Shown here: in pieces, positions 8,160 to 16,440 of the stretch
Position numbering within the stretch: position 1 is the stretch's first letter
Layout: each line of letters begins with the position of its first letter
Source: Odoribacter laneus YIT 12061
Lineage (GTDB): Bacteria > Bacteroidota > Bacteroidia > Bacteroidales > Marinifilaceae
DNA length: 64,000 nt
Assembly: GCF_000243215.1 (NCBI RefSeq)
Contig: NZ_JH594596.1
Span: 581,872-645,871 of the forward strand
Direction: 5' to 3'
Notes under the pieces: generated by a model
Database searches by the model: none
Told to the model about the DNA's origin: nothing
Seen by the model: only the letters and a program-made list of their open reading frames with translations
Position numbers and translations under genes: made by a program

Positions 8160-9386
8160 ATGAAACGACAGACTTTCAACGTGCTGTTCTTCATCCGCAA
8201 AACAAGAACAGTAAAATCAGGTGAAACACCTATCATGTTGCGGATAACTATTCAAGGTCAATTAGCTGAAATGCAGCTAAAACGAACTGTTAAGCCTGAA
8301 CTCTGGTCACAAGCCAAAGAACGTTGTACAGGTAAAGATTCTAAATCAGTAGAAGTAAACCGTTATCTGGAATCGGTAAAATTACGCTTGTATGAGATTC
8401 ATCGAACTTTGGAAGATGAAAACAAACTTATTAATCCGATGGAAATCAAAAGACGTTTTCTTGGACTGGATGAAAAGCATAAAATGTTCTTTGAAGTATT
8501 CCAAGAACACAACGACAAATGCAGAAAACTGATCGGCAAGGATTACGCAAAGGTCACTATCTCCCGTTTTGATACATGCCTGAAATATTTTAAAGAAATG
8601 CTTCTAAAACAGTACCACCAAAAGGATATTCCGATGAAAGAAATAAATAATGCCATCATTCAGGATTATGTTCATTTCTTGAAATCAAAAAAGAATCTAC
8701 AAGAGAATACCGTTATCCGCTACATGAAAGTAGTCAAGAAGATTACTAACATGGCTCTTGCAAACGACTGGATAGATAAGAATCCGTTTATGAATATCCA
8801 CTTCCATGAGCAGGAAGTACATAAAGAGTTTCTAACCAAAGAAGAATTAGAAATTTTACGGACTAAAGTTTTCAATGTACCACGCTTGGAATTGGTACGT
8901 GATATTTTCTTATTCCAGTGTTGGACTGGATTAGCGTTCATAGATGTATCGGAATTGAAACCCGAACATTTGGTAACAGACAATCAAGGGAACGTCTGGA
9001 TAAGAAAAGCCCGCCAAAAGACAAAAGTCATGTGTAATATTCCGCTTTTGGATATTCCGTTAGCTATATTGGATAAATACAAAGGCTATCCGCTTTGTGA
9101 AAAGAAAGGTACATTATTAACCGTTCCATGCAACCAAAAGGCAAACAGTTATTTGAAGGAAATAGCTGATTTCTGCGGAATTAAGAAGAACCTGACCACG
9201 CATACAGGGCGTCATACTTTTTCGACTGTCGTTACGCTAGCTAACAATGTTTCATTGGAAAATGTATCTAAGATGCTCGGTCATACCAATACGAAAATGA
9301 CACAGCGATACGCAAAAGTATTGGATCAGAGTATTCTCCGAGAGATGCAGAATGTACGGGAGAACTTCTCTACTAAAACTACCTAA
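8160..9386 (+). CDS. tyrosine recombinase, integrase of the inserted element
   Basis: The 408-aa protein has an arm-binding domain (FNVLFFIRKTRTVKSGETPI), a core-binding domain (105-205) and a catalytic domain. It shows Lys (ARQKTKVMC), HTGRH, GHTNTKMTQ and the Tyr in RYAKVLDQ; the first Arg position is Ala in CWTGLAFIDV. It lies at the left boundary of the element and points inward, the usual place for the gene that catalyses insertion and excision. An N-terminal homologue is the truncated integrase at 38238-38600. A hairpin terminator follows at 9393. It is AT-richer than the integrases it is inserted between, which points to a different origin. Confidence 0.92.
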   Translation: MKRQTFNVLFFIRKTRTVKSGETPIMLRITIQGQLAEMQLKRTVKPELWSQAKERCTGKDSKSVEVNRYLESVKLRLYEIHRTLEDENKLINPMEIKRRFLGLDEKHKMFFEVFQEHNDKCRKLIGKDYAKVTISRFDTCLKYFKEMLLKQYHQKDIPMKEINNAIIQDYVHFLKSKKNLQENTVIRYMKVVKKITNMALANDWIDKNPFMNIHFHEQEVHKEFLTKEELEILRTKVFNVPRLELVRDIFLFQCWTGLAFIDVSELKPEHLVTDNQGNVWIRKARQKTKVMCNIPLLDIPLAILDKYKGYPLCEKKGTLLTVPCNQKANSYLKEIADFCGIKKNLTTHTGRHTFSTVVTLANNVSLENVSKMLGHTNTKMTQRYAKVLDQSILREMQNVRENFSTKTT

Positions 9387-9392
9387 AGATGA

Positions 9393-9427
9393 AAACGGCT
9401 ACCTAATCCATTCGGACGGTAGCCGTT
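9393..9427. terminator. hairpin terminator after integrase
   Basis: AAACGGCTACC (9393-9403) pairs with GGTAGCCGTTT (9418-9428). It lies between the rightward integrase and the leftward HTH pair, so it probably ends both transcripts. Confidence 0.75.
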
Positions 9428-9451
9428 TCTCTATCTTCATTATATTAAAGG

Positions 9452-9760
9452 CTAAAGAGAATAATCTTCTATATTATAGGCAGAACGAAACCTATCTTCC
9501 AAAACCTTCCTAATATCCGATTCACGAAACAGCACTTTGCCCGGAAATTGAATAAAAGGGAAAATGCCATCATCCCGATAATACTGTAAAGTCCTACGGC
9601 TGATTTTGAGTATAGAACAAAGTTCTTCGCTTGTCAGATACCGTTCACCCTCAAACATGGCTTTATTATTCTTCAATGCATATTCTATATAAGGTAAAGC
9701 CCTATCTAACGATTGCAATAATTCTTGGCTATCCTCATTCGTGTACAAATCCATAAGCAA
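9452..9760 (-). CDS. small HTH protein, second of pair
   Basis: The 102-aa protein contains LTSEELCSILKISRRTLQYY, then RDDGIFPFIQFPGKVLFRESDIRKVL. This is the same subtype as the 5193 protein. Its start codon directly abuts the stop codon of the 9761 gene, so the two are translationally coupled. It is probably a directionality or regulatory factor for the adjacent integrase. Confidence 0.7.
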   Translation of the reverse strand: MLMDLYTNEDSQELLQSLDRALPYIEYALKNNKAMFEGERYLTSEELCSILKISRRTLQYYRDDGIFPFIQFPGKVLFRESDIRKVLEDRFRSAYNIEDYSL

Positions 9761-10075
9761 TTATTCTTTAGTAGTTACTTTTATTCTACCTGACTCCAAT
9801 AGTTTTTGCACTTCGACAACCTTATAATATACTTTCTTGCCAACAGTCGAAAAAGAAAGTTTGCCACTCTCCCGTAAAGACTGTAATATTCGCAGAGAAA
9901 TATTTAGCGAAGCTGCCAATGTCTTGCCTTCTATCCATTCTTTCTCAATACACATATCAGAGGGAGATAAAGAAGTATTATCTGCCAATGATATAATCTG
10001 TTCCAGCTTCTTTCTAAAAGAATCGAAGGAAATTCTTTCTATTGCTACTATATCCATATATAAATTACTTTTCAA
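9761..10075 (-). CDS. small HTH protein, first of pair
   Basis: The 104-aa protein begins with the shared leader-like segment MDIVAIERISFDSFRKKL (the ATG giving MKSNLYMDIV is five codons further out). An HTH follows (EGKTLAASLNISLRILQSL, RESGKLSFSTVGKKVYYK). A promoter is visible 50 bases upstream (10127-10157). It is a paralogue of the 4845 protein, with an Ile instead of Thr in the recognition-helix consensus RTLQ. Confidence 0.7.
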   Translation of the reverse strand: MKSNLYMDIVAIERISFDSFRKKLEQIISLADNTSLSPSDMCIEKEWIEGKTLAASLNISLRILQSLRESGKLSFSTVGKKVYYKVVEVQKLLESGRIKVTTKE

Positions 10076-10126
10076 AATTCATTTTCTTTTAAAGTAAGTT
10101 TTTCAGAACTCAATATGAAACATTGA

Positions 10127-10157
10127 CAAAGGTAAGTTCCGCATTTAGCCTGTTCAA
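10127..10157 (-). promoter_or_regulatory. Bacteroides-type promoter for the HTH pair
   Basis: On the minus strand TTGAA (10157-10153) is followed about 19 bases later by TACCTTTG (10134-10127), matching the -33/-7 consensus TTTG and TAnnTTTG. It faces the 9761-9452 gene pair. Confidence 0.55.
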
Positions 10158-10303
10158 GTCCAAGCCTTCGGTTTAGAAGAAAATCTTCCTCTCACTATGT
10201 TCAAGCGTATTTTCATCTAAAGACTTGCACAGACTAAATACTTCACTGGAAAAGTCAATGATTCAAATTAAATTCCGAAAAACAATGTTTTGAGAGTGGT
10301 AGG

Positions 10304-10597
10304 TTATTCTTTCCAACTTTCAAAGTAGTGCTTTTGGAGCAGTTTGTCAATATCACTTTGGCGGTAGATGATTTTGCCTTTTATCTGGATAAAGGGGATT
10401 AATCCTGTATCTCGCCATTCTTGCAAGGTTCGCAAACTGACATTCAGTTTCTTGGAAACTTCATGGTTAGAAAGAAAGCATTCCCCGTTCAGGTGAGGTT
10501 TGTAATGCTTGACAATAGTTTCAATGCCATTCAGCATTGAATCGAGCGAAGAAATAAATTCTTTGACTTGCGGTGTATCTTTATTTATAAGTTCCAT
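10304..10597 (-). CDS. small HTH protein
   Basis: The 97-aa protein reads LSNHEVSKKLNVSLRTLQEW, then RDTGLIPFIQIKGKIIYRQSDIDKLLQKHY. It is the second-partner subtype. It follows a DUF3876-like gene and another HTH gene on the same strand, forming the second regulatory set of this element. The 228-bp gap on its left contains the promoter of the 9761-9452 pair. The role is inferred from the domain and context. Confidence 0.7.
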   Translation of the reverse strand: MELINKDTPQVKEFISSLDSMLNGIETIVKHYKPHLNGECFLSNHEVSKKLNVSLRTLQEWRDTGLIPFIQIKGKIIYRQSDIDKLLQKHYFESWKE

Positions 10598-10678
10598 GAT
10601 TGAAAAATTGTTTTATTGAAATATTGATTTCAAGATTGCCAGATAGCTAATCAGTTATATGATTAGCTGGTTGATAAG

Positions 10679-10972
10679 TTAGTTACGCAGATAATCACCT
10701 AATGATGAAATGCTAAGTACATCTTTTATCCGGTCATAATCTATATAGAGCCGCTTGGATGCAGTGGCAATAAAATACTGGCTACCATCTTTCTGTATCT
10801 CATACGTAGCAGGAGAAGCCTGTTTGGTGGTTTCCGATACATATATAATAGAAAGGAGATGTTTTTTGTCATTCCGGTAAATGATAACCGTAGGATTCAG
10901 ATTAACGCTTTCCCATGTGCCGACAATGGGAAACAGGTTGAAGGACGGATAATCTTCTTTAGTTCTTTTCAT
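10679..10972 (-). CDS. DUF3876-like small protein
   Basis: The 97-aa protein contains FPIVGTWESVNLNPTVIIYR, with a short beta-rich body ending in YDRIKDVLSISSLGDYL. This resembles the DUF3876 family of small beta proteins found between HTH genes in Bacteroides mobile elements; function unknown. The start overlaps the stop of the upstream HTH gene by 14 bases, so the two are co-translated. The family name is from memory of the pattern and is moderately sure. Confidence 0.55.
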   Translation of the reverse strand: MKRTKEDYPSFNLFPIVGTWESVNLNPTVIIYRNDKKHLLSIIYVSETTKQASPATYEIQKDGSQYFIATASKRLYIDYDRIKDVLSISSLGDYLRN

Positions 10973-11273
10973 AAGGCGTGGTTTGTTTGGGTGATTGATT
11001 CAGTGTTTCACTGTCTGCAATAATTCTTTCAATATCAGCAGATTTATAATAAATCTTACTGCCTATTTGAAAATAAGCCAATCTTCCGCTACTCCGATAA
11101 TATTGCAGCGTTCGCTTGCTAAAGCCTAACAACAGGCACACTTCCTGACTGTCCAGCCAGTTTTCTACTTTCTGTGTATGAGTGCTGCACAAACTTTCTA
11201 TCCGTTTGGCAAACTCCGTGAACCGTTCGCAGACATACGAAAATGTTCTTCTTTCGATGGTTACTACTTCCAT
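10959..11273 (-). CDS. small HTH protein
   Basis: The 104-aa protein begins MEVVTIERRTFSYVCERFTE, the conserved start of the first-partner subtype. The HTH follows (LDSQEVCLLLGFSKRTLQYY, RSSGRLAYFQIGSKIYYK). It heads the three-gene leftward set 11273-10304. Its upstream region is shared with the divergent tetR gene, so the TetR operators at 11448-11489 could also affect it. Confidence 0.7.
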   Translation of the reverse strand: MEVVTIERRTFSYVCERFTEFAKRIESLCSTHTQKVENWLDSQEVCLLLGFSKRTLQYYRSSGRLAYFQIGSKIYYKSADIERIIADSETLNQSPKQTTPYEKN

Positions 11274-11447
11274 ACTTTTTCAAATTTAAATGGTTTATAA
11301 AACGTGTTGATTCTATTTTCATCGGCAAATGAAAGAAGAATCAAGAGCCGTTTTAAAAACTGTCTAGGGATGGCATAGTAAATTCAGCATTGGCTTGATA
11401 GTAAAAAACTATCTTCCACTGCAAATTTACCAAGCAAATTATTTGTA

Positions 11448-11489
11448 TGTTTCCGATAAGTAACATATATTTGTTCCCAAATAGTAACA
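11448..11489. promoter_or_regulatory. tandem TetR operator copies in front of tetR
   Basis: TGTTTCCGATAAGTAACA (11448-11465) and TGTTCCCAAATAGTAACA (11472-11489) are 18-bp partial palindromes (TGTT...AACA) spaced 24 bp apart. They lie just before the ATG at 11499. A third copy, TGTTCCCGATAAGTAACA, precedes the lipoprotein gene at 13126. This distribution is typical of autoregulation by a TetR repressor. Confidence 0.7.
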
Positions 11490-11498
11490 ACATATAAA

Positions 11499-12113
11499 AT
11501 GGCAGGAAAAAGCATAACAGGAGAAAGAGATCGGGAAGCTACTGAAAAACGGTTGCTGGATACTATCGGTAAAATGATTGCCGAAGATGGCTTCGAGAAA
11601 ATTGGCATTAACGCTATAGCTACCCAATCAGGTGTTTCAAAGATATTGATATACCGCTATTTTGGTTCGGTAGAGGGACTTATGGCTGCTTACATACGGC
11701 AACATGATTTTTGGCTCAATTTTCCACTTGAATATCCCAGCCGTAAAGAACTACCTGCATTCGTGAAAGGTATGTTTCAAGGACAGATTGAGCAATTAAG
11801 GAATAATCCTACTTTAAAAAGGCTTTATCGCTGGGAACTATCTTGCAATAATGATATGATCGTAAAGCTAAGAGAGCAGCGAGAGAAAGTTGGAATAGAC
11901 CTTATTAAAAAAGTGAGTGAACTAACAGGACATCCGCAGAAGGAGATAGCGGTAATGGCTTCCCTCTTGACTGCATCTATTACCTATCTGGTGATGCTGG
12001 AAGATTTCTGTCCGGTATATAACGGTATCCCCCTAAATGAAAACTCCGGTTGGGAACAAATAAACGAAGGAATTGAGGTCTTTATCAATAAGATATTTCA
12101 AAATGAACACTGA
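11499..12113 (+). CDS. TetR/AcrR-family transcriptional repressor
   Basis: The 204-aa protein has an N-terminal HTH (RLLDTIGKMIAEDGFEKIGI, then NAIATQSGVSKILIYRYFGSVEGL), the standard TetR DNA-binding domain. A helical ligand-binding domain of about 150 residues without recognisable ligand motifs follows. Two 18-bp palindromes overlap its promoter and a third lies before 13126, so it probably represses itself and the lipoprotein/barrel operon. The oxidoreductase gene overlaps its last bases, which suggests the ligand may be a small reactive or antibiotic-like compound. That last point is inference. Confidence 0.85.
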   Translation: MAGKSITGERDREATEKRLLDTIGKMIAEDGFEKIGINAIATQSGVSKILIYRYFGSVEGLMAAYIRQHDFWLNFPLEYPSRKELPAFVKGMFQGQIEQLRNNPTLKRLYRWELSCNNDMIVKLREQREKVGIDLIKKVSELTGHPQKEIAVMASLLTASITYLVMLEDFCPVYNGIPLNENSGWEQINEGIEVFINKIFQNEH

Positions 12114-13059
12114 TTTCATACAAATAGCCAGCTATGCTTCTAAGGCTCCTTCGGGACATAACACGCAACCTTGGAAATTTCATATTGCTAATAATACAAT
12201 TACGGTTATTCCAAACTTCGAGGTTGCATTACCTGTCGTTGATGGAAATAACCGGGAGTTATTCATTAGTTTAGGTTGTGCAGTCGAAAACCTATGTATT
12301 GCGGCCAACCATTTCGGCTATACAACTCAAATAGTTGAATATAGCATCAAAGGAATCATTCTTGAATTAACAAAGAATGACCTCATGGTTGAAAATTCTC
12401 TATTCCATCAAATAGAAAAACGGCAAACAAACCGTAGTGTCTATAATGGTAATAAAGTATCGAATGAAATGCTGCAACAGCTTCAATCCATTCAAAAAGA
12501 AGATGCTGTTCAATTCTACTTTGCCGAAATAGGTACACCATTTGCCGACACAATAATCAAATACATACTGAAAGGGAATGAAATTCAAATGAATGATGCT
12601 GCTTTCAAAAATGAATTACTTTCGTGGATGAGATTTAATAAGAAACAGGTTACAGAGACACAAAACGGATTAAGTTATCTCGTTTTCGGAAACCCGCCAT
12701 TGCCCGGAATATTTGCACGCCCCATAGTTCGCTTATTCCTAAAATCCAATATGCAAAATAAATCGGATAGGAAGAAAATCGGTTCTTCCTCACATTTCGT
12801 TATATATACCACGCAGAATAATACCATTGAAGAATGGCTTAATTTAGGGAGAAGTCTTCAACGCTTTTTATTAAAAACTAGTGAAATAGGAATTTCTTAC
12901 GCTTTCCTGAACCAACCATGTGAAGTTACCACATTGTCGATTGCTCTACGGAAAGAGTTACCTATTAATAAGGAATATCCTACCTTGATATTGAGAATAG
13001 GTTATGCAAATCCAGTGCCCTATTCTCCTCGTAAGAATATTGAAACATTATTAAGATAA
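12103..13059 (+). CDS. nitroreductase-like FMN oxidoreductase (Acg-like)
   Basis: The start is set at MNTDFIQIASYASKAPSGHN, whose ATG overlaps the tetR stop; the longer upstream frame lies inside tetR. SGHNTQPWKF is the FMN-contacting N-terminal motif of nitroreductase-fold proteins, and RRSLQRF/EIGISYAFLNQPCEV matches the C-terminal half. The ~319-aa length fits the Acg-type double-domain nitroreductases. These reduce nitro or quinone compounds with NAD(P)H or store flavin. It is co-transcribed with tetR and therefore likely induced by the TetR ligand. Confidence 0.7.
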   Translation: MNTDFIQIASYASKAPSGHNTQPWKFHIANNTITVIPNFEVALPVVDGNNRELFISLGCAVENLCIAANHFGYTTQIVEYSIKGIILELTKNDLMVENSLFHQIEKRQTNRSVYNGNKVSNEMLQQLQSIQKEDAVQFYFAEIGTPFADTIIKYILKGNEIQMNDAAFKNELLSWMRFNKKQVTETQNGLSYLVFGNPPLPGIFARPIVRLFLKSNMQNKSDRKKIGSSSHFVIYTTQNNTIEEWLNLGRSLQRFLLKTSEIGISYAFLNQPCEVTTLSIALRKELPINKEYPTLILRIGYANPVPYSPRKNIETLLR

Positions 13060-13076
13060 TCTTTTTTTGCTTGCAA

Positions 13077-13094
13077 TGTTCCCGATAAGTAACA
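13077..13094. promoter_or_regulatory. third TetR operator copy
   Basis: TGTTCCCGATAAGTAACA matches the 11448 copy except for one base. It lies 32 bases before the ATG of the lipoprotein gene, in the only gap between the oxidoreductase and that gene, so it probably controls a second promoter of the regulon. Confidence 0.7.
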
Positions 13095-13125
13095 AATGAT
13101 ATAATAACAATTTAATAAAACTAAC

Positions 13126-13848
13126 ATGAAGAAAATGGGATTGACATTCATTTATTTATGGCTCATTAGCCTTTGTTCCTGCCAAAAGGAACTAATTGAA
13201 TATGAGAAAGGAGATGTAAAAATCTGCATAGAGCAGGGTGAACAATGGCTGCATGATTTTCCTTTGTTTTTGGGTATTAATAAAAAGAATCCACCGCAAA
13301 TTGCTATTTGGTTGGAAGATACACAAGGGAATTATCTTTCAACGGTTTATGTAACTTATAAAATCGCCACTCAATCTTGGCAAGCATCGGGAGGAAACCG
13401 ACGAAAAGAAGCTTTACCTCATTGGTGTTATTCACGTGGAGTTAAATACGATGATGGACTTTATTTGCCAACAAAGAAAGAGCCATTAATAGATGGCATA
13501 TCAGGAGCGACCCCACACGAAAGCTTTGATATAAAATTAAATCCGGCAACAGCATTAAAGAAGTTCGTAGTAAAAATAGAAATAAATCATTCCACTGATT
13601 TCAATGAATCCTTCCCTAAATCAGCCAAAGATGGAGAAGCCAACTATTCAGGAGGTAAAGAAGGAAGCGGACAACCGGCAATCGTATATGCTGCCAATGT
13701 AGATTTATCGTCAGGTGAAAAATCATTTGAAGCAAATCTGGTGGGGCATAGCAGCCCTGACGGTAGTTCCGGAGAAGTTAGCAAAGATACATCGGGGCTG
13801 ACAACTGCTTTACATATTGTGAAACGTATAACTGTAATTATCCAATGA
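13126..13848 (+). CDS. DUF2271-like lipoprotein
   Basis: The 240-aa protein has a lipoprotein signal (MKKMGLTFIYLWLISLCSC, Cys at 19). The periplasmic body contains PPQIAIWLEDTQGNYLSTVY, ALPHWCYSRG, DGISGATP and GQPAIVYAANVDL. This order resembles the DUF2271 family of predicted periplasmic proteins, often found with flavin-dependent or redox systems. It overlaps the next gene by four bases (ATGA). A TetR operator precedes it. It is probably anchored in the outer or inner membrane facing the periplasm; the biochemical role is not known. Confidence 0.65.
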   Translation: MKKMGLTFIYLWLISLCSCQKELIEYEKGDVKICIEQGEQWLHDFPLFLGINKKNPPQIAIWLEDTQGNYLSTVYVTYKIATQSWQASGGNRRKEALPHWCYSRGVKYDDGLYLPTKKEPLIDGISGATPHESFDIKLNPATALKKFVVKIEINHSTDFNESFPKSAKDGEANYSGGKEGSGQPAIVYAANVDLSSGEKSFEANLVGHSSPDGSSGEVSKDTSGLTTALHIVKRITVIIQ

Positions 13849-14369
13849 AAAAGATTATTCTACTTATTATAGTTTGTTGCGCTACTGCTATTGTAACAGC
13901 GCAACAAACAGAACGCTTCACTCTTGCCACAAGTGTAGGAACAGGGATTGATATGAACGAGCCGGCAACCACTCCGTTTACGTGGCAAGCTCTTGGCTAT
14001 TATGCTATCAACAAACGGCTATCGGTCGGTATCGGGACAGGATTATCTATTTATGAGAAAACTCTGATTCCGCTATTTGCCGATGCAAAATTGTTAATCA
14101 TAAAGCCTAGAAAATTCACTCCTTATATAGAATGTGGCGTTGGATATAGTTTTGCACCGGATAAAAATGCTAATGGAGGTTTTTATTTGAATCCGTCTGT
14201 TGGGGTAGAATATTCAATTTGTAAAAGTAAGAAGTTATTCTTGACTTTAGGATATGAATCCCAGAAACTTGAACGGCTGAAAACGCAAAAACAATCATTG
14301 TTTACAGCTGAGTTTGCAGAGAAGTTAAGCCATCATGCTATTTCAATAAAGATTGGATTCATGTTTTAA
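13845..14369 (+). CDS. outer-membrane beta-barrel protein
   Basis: The 174-aa protein has a Sec signal peptide (MKKIILLIIVCCATAIVTAQ). Alternating-hydrophobicity strands follow (ERFTLATSVGTGI, RLSVGIGTGLSIY, KFTPYIECGVGYSF, KLFLTLGYES), ending in a terminal aromatic (KIGFMF). This is an eight-strand OmpX/OmpA-like barrel by length and pattern. It is translationally coupled to the DUF2271-like lipoprotein and therefore part of the TetR regulon. A role in envelope permeability or stress is inferred. Confidence 0.75.
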   Translation: MKKIILLIIVCCATAIVTAQQTERFTLATSVGTGIDMNEPATTPFTWQALGYYAINKRLSVGIGTGLSIYEKTLIPLFADAKLLIIKPRKFTPYIECGVGYSFAPDKNANGGFYLNPSVGVEYSICKSKKLFLTLGYESQKLERLKTQKQSLFTAEFAEKLSHHAISIKIGFMF

Positions 14370-14445
14370 AGACATAAAGAAATCATTCAGCAACATGTAA
14401 CAGACTTTGGTCTGATTATTAATACTCATTAATTATTAAACACTC

Positions 14446-15079
14446 ATGCCTATGAATGATTTATCAAAAACGAGGATTATCATCTTATTGACTGATTCCT
14501 CACAAAAAGTAACTGACACAGAAATGCAAGAGGCTTATGACGAATTTATCAGGTGCATAGCAACAATTGGCAGTTCAAAAGATAACTCCAATATCTTTCG
14601 GATGCTGAATCTCACTCGTATTGAGATAGCACCCTTAAAAGAGCTATATCAGTACGGGCAGGGGGAAAAATGCGCTTAAAAATTCTTATCTGCACAAAGT
14701 GCTGGCTATTATCAATGTAGAATTGGAACTATTAAGTCTAAAAATTAAGCATCCTGAATCATTTGATTCTCCCACCTCACCAACATTCGAATCAGATCTA
14801 TATGTAATCCCTAAGTCAAAGGACTTGGGGATTATTGGTATTGCTGAAATAGTAATAGGGTTATCTTTTTTAGGCGAAGTAGTCGGAAAAGACGGAAAAC
14901 CCGTCCCATTAGTTCGTTTAGCTCACGGTTTTGAAGTCCTTTTCAATTTAAAATTTGGAAGTATATACGATAAACTGGATGCTATTTTTATGCGTAAACC
15001 ATTCAATCTGACCAAAACATTAGATGCTTTAAAGAATGCAATTAACAAAGAAGCCCGTAAACGAGCTAATAAACATTAG
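14446..15079 (+). pseudogene. RteC-like regulator with a single frameshift
   Basis: The first frame (14446-14679) gives RIIILLTDSSQKVTDTEMQE... LNLTRIEIAPLKELYQYG. The second (to 15079) gives KVLAIINVELELLSLKIKHP... IVIGLSFLGEVVGKDGKPVP... FNLTKTLDALKNAINKEA. Together they align along their whole length with the intact RteC-like protein at 37045-37605, including the conserved C-terminal FE..FN...RK...LD.L pattern. Removing one G from the GGGGGAAAAA run at 14661-14670 joins the frames. RteC promotes excision-gene expression in CTnDOT. The break may be decay, slippage or a sequencing error. Confidence 0.7.
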
Positions 15080-15130
15080 ACAAAATGGTTTTATAATTCT
15101 CTTATTTACAACTATTTGAATTTTATTTTT

Positions 15131-15159
15131 AGGGGAGTAGGTAACTACTCCTCTTTTTC
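15131..15159 (+). terminator. terminator after RteC-like gene
   Basis: GGGGAGTAG pairs with CTACTCCTC around a GTAA-type loop and is followed by TTTTTC. It lies about 50 bases after the RteC-like stop. Confidence 0.8.
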
Positions 15160-15234
15160 TAGTTCTCCATTCTGCCGATTTTTGCATCATCAATCGATTG
15201 ACATTCATAATGTATCACTAAAAAATGAAGCAAA

Positions 15235-15567
15235 ATGTATATAGACAACGAAAACTTTGAGAAATGGATGGAGAAGCTATCCAAGAAACTTACTGAAATA
15301 GGGAAAGACTTAAAATCCCTAATCAAAACTGATAAAGTATTAGATGATAATGAAAAGATACTCGATAATCAGGATTTAGCCTTTCTTCTGAAAGTATCTT
15401 TCCGAACTCTTCAACGTTATAGGGTAAGCGGTCAACTACCTTTCTTTACCATCGGAAAGAAAACTTATTATCGTGCTGGTGATATTCGGTCTTTCGTTCG
15501 TGAACGTGCCGATTTCCAAACCTACAAACAGTTTGAAAAAGCCAATCAATTAGAGAATCAGCCTTGA
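15235..15567 (+). CDS. small HTH protein upstream of oriT
   Basis: The 110-aa protein has a charged helical N-terminus (ENFEKWMEKLSKKLTEIGKD) and an HTH (LDNQDLAFLLKVSFRTLQRY, RVSGQLPFFTIGKKTYYR). It is close to the 36323 protein, which also neighbours an RteC-like gene. It is transcribed toward the oriT-like hairpins and the mobilization genes, so it may regulate mobilization or bind oriT. That link is inferred from position. Confidence 0.7.
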   Translation: MYIDNENFEKWMEKLSKKLTEIGKDLKSLIKTDKVLDDNEKILDNQDLAFLLKVSFRTLQRYRVSGQLPFFTIGKKTYYRAGDIRSFVRERADFQTYKQFEKANQLENQP

Positions 15568-15575
15568 AAGCAAAA

Positions 15576-15807
15576 GGTAGCAAGAGAAAGAAGTCTGTGT
15601 TTAGGCTATTTCTCTGTGCTACCACCCCGATTTAGCAGAAACTGCTTCACCTATCGGTTCAGCCCGTTTCACTAAATCGAGCAAGAGGGAACTGGACAAG
15701 TCCTGTTCTTCCCTCTTGCCCTGCGGGGCAAAGCCTTCGGCTTTAGCGTGTTACAAGAACACGCTGTAATGACACCTGTAATAAGCATTTTCTTTTCAAT
15801 GCTTATT
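15576..15807. other. candidate oriT region with five hairpins
   Basis: Between the HTH gene and the mobilization genes lie five inverted repeats: 15576-15623 (GGTAGC/GCTACC outer arms), 15681-15719 (GCAAGAGGGAA with a perfect complement), 15730-15744 (AAAGCC-TTCG-GGCTTT-like), 15745-15765 (AGCGTGTT/AACACGCT) and 15780-15807 (AATAAGCATT/AATGCTTATT). Such clusters immediately upstream of BfmA/BfmB-type genes are expected for a transfer origin. The nick site is not identifiable by eye. Confidence 0.5.
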
Positions 15808-15851
15808 ATCAGGTATTTATCTATTCACATTTCTATAAAAAAGTAATTACC

Positions 15852-16436
15852 ATGCCAAACAGCAGTCGAAAAACGATATTCACTACCATTTCCATAGACA
15901 AGGAAACGGCAGCTTTGGTAGAGAAAATATGCAAACGCTATTCACTGAAAAAAAGTGAAGTTGTAAAGTTGGCGTTCGGGTATATAGATAAGGCACATAT
16001 CAACCCATCCGAAGCCCCTGAATCCGTAAAATCGGAACTGGCGAAAATAAATAAGAGACAGGATGATATTATTCGCTTCATTCGCCACTATGAGGAAGAA
16101 CAATTGAATCCTATGATACGGGCAACAAATTCTATCGCTTTGCGCTTCGATGCTATTAGTAAGACATTAGAAGCCTTTATTCTCTCTCAACTGGAAGCAA
16201 GTCAAGAGAGACAAACAGCCGTACTTAAAAAGCTAAGTGAACAGTTCGGCAATCATGCTGATGTTATAAATAACCAATCCAAACAGATTAACGCACTCTA
16301 CCAGATACACCAACGGGATTATAGAAAATTGTTTCATCTGATACAACTCTATTCGGAACTATCTGCTTGTGGCGTGATGGATAGCAAACGGAAAGAGAAT
16401 TTGAAAGTCGAAATCACCAACCTGATAAACACATAG
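15852..16436 (+). CDS. BfmA/BtgA-type mobilization accessory protein
   Basis: The 194-aa protein has an N-terminal ribbon-helix-helix-like segment (KTIFTTISIDKETAALVEKI, KRYSLKKSEVVKLAFGYIDK), followed by a long helical region that probably forms a coiled coil. The pattern and the adjacency to a BfmB-like relaxase match the BfmA/BtgA mobilization proteins of small Bacteroides plasmids and transposons, which bind oriT. It starts 45 bases after the last hairpin of the candidate oriT, and its stop is 4 bases from the relaxase start. Confidence 0.75.
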   Translation: MPNSSRKTIFTTISIDKETAALVEKICKRYSLKKSEVVKLAFGYIDKAHINPSEAPESVKSELAKINKRQDDIIRFIRHYEEEQLNPMIRATNSIALRFDAISKTLEAFILSQLEASQERQTAVLKKLSEQFGNHADVINNQSKQINALYQIHQRDYRKLFHLIQLYSELSACGVMDSKRKENLKVEITNLINT

Positions 16437-16440
16437 GATT

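Noticed and set aside
12073-12102. Upstream start of the nitroreductase-like gene
   Set aside because: It lies inside tetR; the ATG at 12103 gives the family's usual beginning.
15570-15810. Closely spaced hairpins considered as a CRISPR-like or integron-like array
   Set aside because: The stems differ in sequence and no regular repeat-spacer pattern exists; an oriT explains them better.
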